A stretch of 11,402 bases of DNA, taken from the NCBI GenBank assembly GCA_018457335.1, contig JAGYHI010000029.1, forward strand, positions 1-11,402, in the 5' to 3' direction. Positions 1 through 6,893 of this stretch are shown piece by piece (the first letter of the stretch is position 1; each line of letters opens with the position of its first letter). A program made the position numbers and the translations under genes. This DNA is from Candidatus Altimarinota bacterium (GTDB lineage: Bacteria; Patescibacteria; JAEDAM01; BD1-5; UBA2023). Below the pieces are notes generated by a model, which had not been told where the DNA came from, ran no database searches, and saw only the letters and a program-made list of their open reading frames with translations.

Positions 1-2
1 AA

Positions 3-899
3 ATATTTACAGAAAATGATATAGATACAGTGGTGCATTTTGCTGGACTCAAAGCAGTTTGAGAGAGTTGTGAAAAGCCATTTTTATATTATGAAAATAA
101 TATTGTGGGAAGTTTGCATCTTTTTGAGATGATGGAAAAAAATGATGTAAAAAATATTATTTTTTCATCAAGTGCAACTGTTTATGATACTTTTAGAGAT
201 AAAGCACCATTTTCTGAAACGAATATTACTGGAAATACAACAAATCCGTATGGAACTACAAAATTTATACTTGAAAATATTTTAAGAGATTTAGCATATC
301 ATAAAAATTTTAATGTAATAAATTTGAGATATTTCAATCCAATTTGAGCTCATAAAAGTGGACTTATTTGAGAAGATCCAAATGATATTCCAAATAATTT
401 ACTTCCTTATGTGATGAAAGTTGCAGTTGGAGAATTAGAATATTTACAAGTTTTTGGATGAGATTACCATACAAAAGATGGAACAGGGGAGAGGGACTAT
501 ATTCATGTTGTGGACTTGGCTGAAGCTCATTTTGATGCATTTTTGTATTTGGAAGATTCTGAATCAAGTTCAGAATGACAAAACTTTGTCATTCCGGACT
601 CCGATCCGGAATCTATAAATATAGAACTTGGAGATCCTGAAATAAATTCAGGATGACAGATGAAAATTTATGAAGAAATAAATATATGAACTTGAGTTTC
701 TACAAGTGTATTTGAGATTATAAAAATAACAGATGAAGTTATTTGAAAGCCACTTCCATATAAAGTCGTGGGAAGAAGAGCAGGGGATGTAGATATGGTA
801 TATTGTGAAGCAGAAAAAGCTGAGAAATTACTAAATTGGAAAGCAAAACTTTCTGTGAGAGAGGCTATAGAAGACCAGTATAATTTTGTGATACAATAG
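3..899 (+). CDS. galE: UDP-glucose 4-epimerase, 5'-truncated by the window edge
   Basis: Short-chain dehydrogenase/reductase-type epimerase that interconverts UDP-Glc and UDP-Gal (or the GlcNAc forms) in the cytoplasm. The visible 298 residues lack the N-terminal Rossmann GxxGxxG, which lies before the window. Family landmarks are [11 protein letters not shown] near residues 12-22, SSSATVYD, the catalytic YxxxK as YGTTK (residues 83-87), [29 protein letters not shown] and NIGTG. Nine in-frame TGA codons (at 60, 345, 369, 459, 576, 654, 687, 693 and 744) are read as Gly. Seven lie in the GalE protein itself, several on family-conserved glycines, and two lie in the insert. The oddity is about 36 extra residues between LYLE and NIGTG, encoded by a palindromic repeat at about 554-659. 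Homologues have only a short loop there. The SATVYD position is usually Gly rather than Asp. The gene ends in TAG, with no clear terminator before the next promoter. Identity is secure; sugar specificity is not. Confidence 0.95.
554..659. repeat. Triple palindromic repeat inserted in-frame within galE
   Basis: There are three copies of one motif. Unit 1 (554-581) is AGATTCTGAA..TTCAGAATGACA. Unit 2 (586-613) is the same motif inverted, TGTCATTCCGG..CCGGAATCT. Unit 3 (632-659) is AGATCCTGAA..TTCAGGATGACA. Each unit is itself an imperfect palindrome. The whole block is translated in the galE frame without a stop, because the TGA in each plus-orientation TGACA end is read as Gly. The same family occurs at 10585-10655 outside genes. 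It resembles the widespread GTCATCCTGAA..TTCAGGAT dispersed repeats, and the protein-embedded Rickettsia palindromic elements by analogy. Homology to the latter is not shown. Confidence 0.85.
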
Positions 900-966
900 A
901 GGAGATTTATTTAAGCGACAGATGTTTTTTAAAAATATTTTTTATGAGGAAGAACCCAAAATTCAT

Positions 967-993
967 TTGACTTTTTCATATAAATCATATAAT
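967..993 (+). promoter_or_regulatory. Promoter of SLH protein gene
   Basis: TTGACT (967-972) and TATAAT (988-993) are separated by 15 bp, or 16 bp if the -35 is read as TTTGAC. The same arrangement recurs at 2068-2094 in the paralogous gene. Transcription would start near 1000, just before a stem-loop. Confidence 0.75.
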
Positions 994-1002
994 ATGGCAC
1001 TG

Positions 1003-1027
1003 TTACTTGTATTCTAGAAACAAGTAA
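1003..1027 (+). promoter_or_regulatory. 5' leader stem-loop upstream of SLH protein gene
   Basis: TTACTTGT (1003-1010) pairs with ACAAGTAA (1020-1027). The loop ATTCTAGAA contains a further TTC/GAA self-complement. The hairpin lies within a few bases of the predicted transcript 5' end, and about 27 bases before the ATG. It has no T-tract, so mRNA stabilisation or protein binding is likelier than termination. It is identical in the second leader at 2104-2128. Confidence 0.6.
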
Positions 1028-1054
1028 TGTGTTTATTTTTTATTTTTATATACT

Positions 1055-1948
1055 ATGAATACGACTCTCGTATCACGAATTACTACAGCCGGAGTTATCA
1101 CTGCTGTAGCGTCAGTATCACTGGCAACAGGTGTATTCGGTACATTTAGTTCCACAAAAATTGATGGACAAAATTGTGGTAGCTACGGTTATCAAGCTGG
1201 ACACGGTTATGGTTATGACTGTACTGTAAAAACTTCGAGCACTTCACCTAGAAGAACTGGTGGAGGTGGAGGAGGATGAGGTTCATCATATGCTTCTTCA
1301 TCATCATCTCCAGTAGCAGTCACTAAGACTCCAGATACTAAAAAACCAGATACAAAACCTACAAACCCATCAGAGGCACCAGTCTCTGGGCCTGTGCTTT
1401 TTACAAACTTTACAGCTCATTGTAAAAATGAAGTGAAAAATCTTACAGATGCTCGTCTCACAAGTTACTATGATACACTTAAAGTAATCAATAAATCAAA
1501 CACAGAACGACGACTTACTCGCGCTGAATTCTTGAAACTTGTTATTAATTCAGCTGGCGTGGATGTCTCAAAAGAAAAAAATCCTTCGTATTCTGATGTT
1601 TCAGTATCACATACACTCAAAAAATATATTGCTTATGCGACTCGAAATGGTATTGTACATGGTCAAAATGGTAAATTCCGACCAAATGATACAATTTCAC
1701 GAGCAGAAGCTGCAAAAATTTTTGTACGAGGAGCAGCTATTGGGCTTTCTTCAGATGTAAAAACATTTAAAGATGTATCAAAATCAAACTCTCTTGCAAA
1801 ATATATCCAAACAGCTTATGACAACTGTATCCTTCATGGTCGAAGAACTTGGAATGGAAACTCTACAGTTGGAGCTCGAGTATTTGAACCAAGTGATGGT
1901 ATTACTCTTGCTGAAACTGTAAAAGTTCTCTACAACATCAATATGTAA
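1055..1948 (+). CDS. Secreted surface protein with C-terminal SLH domains
   Basis: A 297-aa exported protein, predicted to attach non-covalently to the cell envelope. Residues 8-32 form a basic-then-hydrophobic N-terminal export segment with no obvious cleavage site. A short Cys-flanked aromatic/Gly stretch follows (Cys41 to Cys56, ending GYGYDC). Next come a poly-Gly run that includes one TGA codon (1277-1279), and a Ser/Thr/Pro/Lys linker to about residue 113. The C-terminal region carries a partial SLH copy (about 152-168, LTRAEFLKLV) and two fuller SLH domains (about 178-223, SYSDV..ISRAEAAKIFVRG; about 237-293, TFKDV..GITLAETVKVLYN). Without TGA=Gly the gene would split in two at the Gly run. 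It has its own promoter and is followed by a strong terminator. The N-terminus is nearly identical to that of the next gene. SLH assignment is confident; the binding partner is inferred to be a surface glycan. Confidence 0.88.
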
Positions 1949-1969
1949 TTTATAGAATTTATAAACTAC

Positions 1970-1996
1970 AAAAAACCTCATAATATGAGGTTTTTT
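1970..1996 (+). terminator. Rho-independent terminator after SLH protein gene
   Basis: AAAAAACCTCAT (1970-1981), loop AAT, then ATGAGGTTTTTT (1985-1996). The stem is followed by further T residues. It begins 21 bases after the stop codon at 1948. Confidence 0.85.
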
Positions 1997-2059
1997 GTTT
2001 TAATATTGTAATTAGGTATTTTTCTTATAATTTTATGTGAAGAATATGTGAAGAATACT

Positions 2060-2252
2060 AAATTCATTTGACTTTTTTATAGAAATCATATAATATGGCA
2101 CTGTTACTTGTATTCTAGAAACAAGTAATGTATTTATTTTTTTATTTTTACATTTTATGAATACGACTCTCGTATCACGAATAACTACAGTCGGAGTTAT
2201 CACTGCTGTAGCGTCAGTATCACTGGCAACAGGTGTATTCGGTACATTTAGT
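2060..2252 (+). repeat. Duplicated promoter/leader/export-segment module, copy 2
   Basis: Partner of 959-1150. It contains the same promoter, the same leader hairpin (stems 2104-2111 and 2121-2128) and the same 32-codon export segment. Its T-rich stretch is one base longer than in copy 1. Confidence 0.9.
2068..2094 (+). promoter_or_regulatory. Promoter of LPKTG protein gene
   Basis: TTGACT (2068-2073) and TATAAT (2089-2094) with a 15-bp spacer. It is the duplicate of the promoter at 967-993, so the two surface-protein genes are probably co-regulated. Confidence 0.75.
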
Positions 2253-2618
2253 CTTACTGACAAACAGTGTGCAAGTGCTGGTTATGGTTATGATGTAAAG
2301 CTTGGTAAATATGGTTATGGCTATGACTGTGCTACTTCAACTAGCAATAATTCTCCTAAACGAGGTCACGGTGGTGGATCAGCTGGAGGTTCTTCATCTG
2401 CACCTGTTGTGATTACAAAATCAAATTCTGATAATACTTCAGGAAATACTTCAGGAAATACTTCAGGTACTACAACAGTAACTCCAGGAACAACTCCAAA
2501 TGTAGATCCTTCTCAAGGAGGGCAAATTGTTGTAAAAGACACATCATCTGATGATATGCCAAAAACTCATATTCGAGTTCAACAAAAAAGTCTCCCAAAA
2601 ACTGGAGCAAATCAATAA
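2157..2618 (+). CDS. Small secreted protein ending in LPKTG, probable sortase substrate
   Basis: A 153-aa protein. Residues 1-32 match the N-terminus of the upstream SLH protein at all but one position (Val for Ala12) and probably direct export. A Cys-flanked GYGYD-rich stretch follows (Cys38 to Cys58, ending GYGYDC). The rest is a low-complexity Gly/Ser/Thr linker containing three tandem 12-base repeats (2433-2468; Asn-Thr-Ser-Gly). The last residues are LPKTGANQ, with LPKTG at 146-150. The motif matches the sortase signal, but the usual hydrophobic segment and basic tail are absent, because TAA follows three codons after the motif. The next gene, 12 bases downstream in the same frame, is a sortase, which supports the substrate role. 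There is no in-frame TGA. A role as a soluble or non-anchored substrate is inference. Confidence 0.8.
   Translation: MNTTLVSRITTVGVITAVASVSLATGVFGTFSLTDKQCASAGYGYDVKLGKYGYGYDCATSTSNNSPKRGHGGGSAGGSSSAPVVITKSNSDNTSGNTSGNTSGTTTVTPGTTPNVDPSQGGQIVVKDTSSDDMPKTHIRVQQKSLPKTGANQ
2433..2468 (+). repeat. 12-bp tandem repeat, three copies
   Basis: AATACTTCAGGA is repeated three times, the last copy ending in T. It encodes (Asn-Thr-Ser-Gly)x3 in the linker of the LPKTG protein. Such a repeat can change copy number by slippage without shifting frame. Confidence 0.85.
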
Positions 2619-2630
2619 TTTTGTTTTATA

Positions 2631-3452
2631 ATGAAAAATCAAAAACTATATTGATTTATAGGGATAGTCATACTCTTTTGTGTATGACTATTTCTTATAT
2701 ATAATCAATCCAATAAGATAGATAAAACTCCTCAAACCCCAAAGCAGGAAAAAACTACAACTATCAAAAAGCCTGAGGTTTTTGTCGAGAAAGATGAGGA
2801 TATCACTATATCTAATAAACTTTCCCAAGAGCTTATTTATAAGCGGGCTGGACTCGCTAAAAAGCACTCTACTATTGATGTGGTTTTACCTCCAGAAGAA
2901 ACTTTTCGAATGGCAGGAAAGCGAACAAAATCTCTTGAAGAGTGGAAAAAAGTCCTCAGTCCAAAGGATCAAAATGCAGATAAATATGTCATTTTACCTT
3001 CTCAAGGACTTATTGTTCCTGTTATTTCACTGAAAGAAAAAAATCCAAAATTTCAAGATTTTATTAATGGAAAAGAAGTGGACATCAATCCTTATCTCAA
3101 GGATGGAGCATTTGAAATTCCTGGGACAAGTGTCAATAAATATGGTGAACCTGGAAACAAGGTTATCTCGGGACACAGTTCTTATTTCAAAAAAGACAAT
3201 GGACGCTACAAAACTCATTTTCAAAAAATTATAGAAATGAATGTTGGACAAGAAATTTGGATTTTCGAAAAAGATGCAAATGGAAAATTCAAACGGTCTA
3301 TTTATAAGGTTTTTAAAACTTATAATACGGATTATACAGATGTTTCCATTCTTGATCCATCTGCTAAAAAAATCATTACACTTTTTACTTGTACTCCGAT
3401 TGGGGGACTTAGTGGAAGATGGGTTGTTCAAGGAGAATTTATCCGACATTAA
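2631..3452 (+). CDS. Sortase family transpeptidase
   Basis: A membrane-anchored cysteine transpeptidase of 273 aa that cleaves LPxTG-like signals and joins the substrate to an amine nucleophile. The N-terminus has a short basic stretch and one transmembrane helix (about residues 7-24). Two TGA codons (2652, 2685) encode Gly within this helix, so a standard-code reading would lose the anchor. A Lys/Glu/Pro-rich stalk leads to the catalytic domain. The active-site triad is visible: His182 in VISGHSSYF, Cys254 in TLFTCTP and Arg263 in LSGRWVV. The gene starts 12 bases after the stop of the LPKTG protein gene, with no promoter between, so the two are probably co-transcribed. A terminator follows. 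The class (A to F) cannot be assigned by eye. The size of the extracytoplasmic stalk is larger than in minimal sortases. Confidence 0.92.
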
Positions 3453-3459
3453 TTTTTAA

Positions 3460-3483
3460 AAAATCCCCATTTATGGGGATTTT
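3460..3483 (+). terminator. Rho-independent terminator after sortase gene
   Basis: AAAATCCCCAT (3460-3470) pairs with ATGGGGATTTT (3473-3483). The T run is short, so the end may also act on antisense transcription. It begins 7 bases after the sortase stop. Confidence 0.8.
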
Positions 3484-3499
3484 GAGTCGATAGAAAATA

Positions 3500-3527
3500 T
3501 TGCAAATAAAGTATATTTCCTTATAAT
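3500..3527 (+). promoter_or_regulatory. Promoter of first GT4 glycosyltransferase gene
   Basis: TTGCAA (3500-3505), a 16-bp spacer, then TATAAT (3522-3527). The predicted transcript starts about 30 bases before the ATG. Confidence 0.65.
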
Positions 3528-3563
3528 AAGAATTATATTTTTCCTTACAAATATATGCAAATT

Positions 3564-4682
3564 ATGAGTTCTAAAAAAATTTTAGTCTTACATGATGCTT
3601 TTTTATATCGATGATGATGAGAAAGGCTTGTGACACTTATGGCAAAAGAATTGAACGCAGACTTAGCGTCTGGATTTTTTTCAGAAGGAAGTTTTAATCC
3701 GAGGGAACTAGGATTTGAATGAAAACTCATTTCATTAGGAAAGCCTGTTTTTATGAAAGGTTTGAGGCATATGATTTTAAAGTATCGTTTTTCTTATAAG
3801 GCAAAATTTCTTGAAAATTACGATATAATTATTTTGTCTGGAAATTGTCTTGATGTGATTAAAAATATCCCAAAAGATACGAAGATTTTATATTATTGTC
3901 ATACACCACCAAGATATATTTATGATTTCCGCAATCGGTATATTTCTCGATTTCCAAAATTATTTCACCCAATTTTGGATTTTTTACTTGATAGACAAGC
4001 AAAAATATATGAAAACAATTTACAGAAAGTTGATATTATTTTTTCAAATGCAAAAAACATAAAAAATCGCCTTATATATTACTGTAAAACAGAATCAACT
4101 ATTTTATATCCACCAACAGACACTGAAAGATTCGCACTAAAATGAGAACATTTCATATCTTTACAAAATCTGCCGAGAGAATATTATCTTTCATTTTCAC
4201 GATTGGCATCTCCAAAGCGTGTGGATTTAGTAGCCAAAGCTTTCTTGCAAATGCCAGATAAAAATCTCGTATTTACTTATGGGGTAAATGATCCGATGAA
4301 AGATGAAATTTTAACAATGGTAAAAGGCAAGAAAAATATCTTTCCAATTCCAGCACCGAGTGACCAGGATTTTATCCGTCTTATTCAAGGGGCTTTGGCA
4401 ACGATTTATATTCCTGTAGATGAAGATTTTGGTATGAGTCCTGTTGAATCTATGGCTTGTGGAGTGCCAGTTATTTGAGTAAATGAATGAGGGCTTAAAG
4501 AAACAATTCTTGATAAGAAAACTTGAATTTTACTACCAAAAGATATTCAAATTTCCGATATTCAAAACGCAGTCAAACTATTTACAAAGGAGAAATGTAA
4601 ACAAATGTCAAAAAATTGTAGAGAACAGGCTATGCAATTTTCATTAGAAAATTTTGTAGAAAATCTGAAAAAATATTTATAA
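3564..4682 (+). CDS. GT4-family glycosyltransferase (first copy)
   Basis: A retaining GT-B glycosyltransferase of 372 aa that would transfer a sugar from a nucleotide donor to a surface glycan intermediate at the inner membrane. The N-terminal LVLHDAFLYRGGGER carries the Gly-rich donor/acceptor loop, and its three glycines are encoded by three consecutive TGA codons (3612-3620). YYCHTPPRYIYD, the FSNAKNIKNR segment and YPPTDTERF follow. The C-terminal nucleotide-sugar site is EDFGMSPVE, giving the EX7E pair Glu287 and Glu295, then SMACGVPVIGVNEGG. Eight TGA codons in total are needed to keep the frame. An ATG at 3555 is in frame three codons earlier and equally possible; neither start has a Shine-Dalgarno sequence. 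Similar in plan to the second copy at 5771-6886. Donor and acceptor sugars are unknown. Confidence 0.9.
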
Positions 4683-4694
4683 CAAACAGTTATA
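4678..4694. terminator. Weak shared hairpin between converging genes
   Basis: TATAAC (4678-4683), loop AAACA, then GTTATA (4689-4694). It overlaps the end of the glycosyltransferase gene and sits one base before the end of the opposing gene at 4696. The 13-base gap between the two stops has room for nothing else. An A/T-only stem with one G-C pair makes it a weak candidate. Confidence 0.35.
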
Positions 4695-4695
4695 T

Positions 4696-5700
4696 TTATA
4701 TTTTTGAATTTACCGTTTTAGAGAAATGTAAAAGAATAGGAACTACGTTTTCTCATACATTTTCTAAGGTTGGAGCTTTAATCTTTTGACACTTTCCCTC
4801 TAAATATAATCTTGATAATAATTTAAAATCTTTTATTTGTTCCACTATTTCTATAATTTTTCTATACTCTAAAGTATTATTATCTTTATCAAAAAAACAG
4901 TAAGCTTTTAGATTATTTTTTCAAATTTTGATATTTTTAATATCAGAATTTATTTCTGGAATAACTCCATTTTTAGTTTTATAATAAACAAATCTATTAT
5001 TTTTTACAATTTCTTCTAAAATATTTCAGAGTTCTTTATATTTTATAGGTTTAAAATTTCTTTCAAATATTTTTATATATTTTAAATCTTCTTTATTTTT
5101 AGGATCTAGAGTATATTTTCTTTTGAGAAATAATTCTATAGACTCTTTTGTATAATTTTTTCAATTTTCATTTCCATTTGGTATAGCAAGATAATAATCT
5201 CAATTTTTATATACTCATAGAAAAGGAGCTTCTTCAAAATATTCTCTTTCAGCTTCTTCTTGTAAATCTTTTCATGTACATCTTCAAGCTGGAGTAGTGT
5301 ATTTTTCTCAATCAGCACTTGTTTCATTATCTCTTAAAAAAGTATTTACAATATGTTTTTTTCAAGTATTTGAAATATAGTATTCAATAACCCCTCCTGA
5401 TACTAAAATTATATTTTTCTTATCTAATTTTCAATTTCCTTTTAAATTTTCAATTTTTCATTTTCTTAAGGCTCAAATATTGATTATATTTATGTCATTA
5501 CAATAACTTGGAATTTCTATATTTTCTAATTGATTAGGGTAACAAGTCATAAAATTTTCTACAAGTTTTAATTTTATTTCTCTACTATTGTTTTCTATTA
5601 ATTCATAAACTCCATAAATTAAATCTGGATTTAATTCTAAAAGTTTATCTCTTTGTTCTTTTATAGAAAGATAATTGTTAGTATTTATATTGTTTTTCAT
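4696..5700 (-). CDS. Uncharacterised protein with a degenerate Nudix-like box
   Basis: A 334-aa protein that appears only when TGA is read as Gly: 13 of its roughly 20 glycines are TGA codons. The part near residues 110-190 looks like a Nudix fold. It has a strand rich in VSGGVIEYY, then NTFLRDNETSADGEKYTTPAGRC, then LQEEAEREYFEEAP. That resembles the Nudix signature GX5EX7REUXEEXGU with REYFEE intact. However, the spacing is one residue short, the first Glu is Lys and the late Gly is Pro. Activity is therefore doubtful. The flanks (an NNYLSIKEQRDKLLELNPDL helix before, and a Lys/Asn-rich C-terminal half) were not recognised. The gene is markedly more AT-rich than obg or tagA and stands alone between two glycosyltransferase genes on its own promoter. 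A TTG two codons upstream (5706) is an alternative start. Confidence 0.7.
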
Positions 5701-5725
5701 ATTCAAAGAAAGGTATAATTAGTAT

Positions 5726-5754
5726 AGTATAACATGTTTTTAGAAATTTTGCAA
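5726..5754 (-). promoter_or_regulatory. Promoter of the Nudix-like gene
   Basis: On the minus strand, TTGCAA (5754-5749) and TATACT (5731-5726) are separated by 17 bp. Transcription would start about 15-20 bases before the ATG at 5700. The promoter lies in the gap after the second glycosyltransferase gene. Confidence 0.7.
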
Positions 5755-5770
5755 GGGAAAAATAAGTAAA

Positions 5771-6886
5771 TTATTTCATTTTTTCATTTACAAATTCCAA
5801 AATTTTTTCCTTAAATACTCTCTTGTCAAAATTAAGAGCGTGTTCTCTTAATTTTTTTGCATCAAAATTGAGGGTTTCAAATTTTTTTATTGAATCATTT
5901 AAACTCTCAACTGTTTGTTTGTTGAAAAATATTCCAGTTTCTCCTTCAATTACTGTTTCCAAGGCTCATCATTTTCAGTAGGCAATCACAGGGGTTCCAC
6001 AAGCCATAGATTCGATAGGTACAAGTCAAAAATCTTCTTCTGGTGGAAATAAAAATGCTTTTGCTCTACTAAATAAATCTCTTGTTTCCTCTCTTGAAAT
6101 ATTTAATTTCCAAGTGATATTTTCTTTTGAAATAGATTTTAACTTTTTATAGAGTTTATTGTCAGTATTAGTGACAATGACTATTTTTTTTCAGTTTTTA
6201 TTAAAAGCATCAATGATTAAATCAAATTTTTTGTAAGGAATACATCTTCCGACATACAAATAAAAATCTTCTTTTTCTTCTCTAAAATCAAATTTTTCGG
6301 TATCTATACAAGGATAAATAACTTCTGATTTTCTTCTGTAGTATTTTTTTATTCTTTTAGCCGTATTTTTAGAATTTGCAATAAAATAATCTGGCCTTTG
6401 ACTGGCGATAAAATCCCATTTTCTCAAAAAATGCACTATTGTCGGCATAAAGAGCTTTCCAATTGGATTGAGAATGCCAAACTCCATCATCTGTAAATAT
6501 TCGTGATAGTGACTCCAAAAATATCTTGTAGGTGTATGACAATAACAAATCTGGATACACTCAGGCTTGGTAATTACTCATTTACTTTCTGCACTTGTAG
6601 AGCTGATGACAATATCATATTCTGATAAATCAAAACTTTCAAAAGCCCTTGGTCTCAAAGTTAAGGCGAGTTTGTGTGATTGATTAAAAAATGGAATTTG
6701 TTGTATAAAACTTGTAGTGATTTTTCGTCCATGAAAAATTGGATTTTCTTCTTGAAAAAATACACTCGTAAAAATATCCGCATTTGGGAATATTTCTAAA
6801 AATTGAGCAAGGACGAGTTCTGCACCTCCCCAATCTTTTATCCAATCACAAACGATTGCTATTTTTTTATTTTCGAGATTTTGCAT
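5771..6886 (-). CDS. GT4-family glycosyltransferase (second copy)
   Basis: A 371-aa GT-B glycosyltransferase, probably acting at the cytoplasmic face of the membrane on a lipid-linked glycan. The N-terminal IAIVCDWIKDWGGAELVL is the donor/acceptor loop typical of mannosyltransferase-like GT4 enzymes. CYCHTPTRYFW and YFIANSKNTAKRIKKYY follow, then YPCIDTEKF and YVGRCIPYKKFDLII. The EX7E motif is EDFGLVPIE (Glu284, Glu292), followed by SMACGTPVIAYGKGG. Six TGA codons are read as Gly, three of them in the AYGKGGALE stretch. The start is 7 bases downstream of the wecB stop, so the two genes are almost certainly co-transcribed. The segment order matches the first copy, which suggests an old duplication or two steps of the same assembly. 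Sugar specificity cannot be read from the sequence. Confidence 0.9.
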
Positions 6887-6893
6887 TTATTAA

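Larger units (their letters stand above)
959..1150 (+). repeat. Duplicated promoter/leader/export-segment module, copy 1
   Basis: This stretch pairs with 2060-2252. It covers the promoter, the leader hairpin and the first 32 codons of the following gene. A 49-base run (982-1030 against 2083-2131) is identical, and the 96 coding bases differ at only two positions. After codon 32 the two genes diverge. Confidence 0.9.

Noticed and set aside
105..899. galE appearing as a decayed pseudogene with many internal stops
   Set aside because: All internal stops are TGA, and the conserved motifs continue in the same frame. Reading TGA as Gly gives an intact protein.
900..1050. Short RNA gene or CRISPR-like structure in the galE downstream gap
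   Set aside because: The only structure is the promoter and leader hairpin, and its second copy at 2104-2128 shows that it belongs to the surface-protein gene leader.
1055..1948. Two separate genes (74 aa and 184 aa) in place of one SLH protein
   Set aside because: Both are in one frame, separated only by open sequence after a TGA that lies within a Gly run. The second part has no ATG start, leader or promoter.
3027..3449. 140-aa minus-strand ORF opposite the sortase
   Set aside because: It is an antisense shadow of a gene with a clear catalytic triad. It is rich in Phe/Ile/Asn without domain features, and no promoter was seen for it.
5758..5776. A/T inverted repeat AAATAA..TTATTT as a terminator for the second GT4 gene
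   Set aside because: It is a six-pair A/T-only stem overlapping the stop codon, with no following U-tract on the minus strand. It is likely a chance product of base composition.
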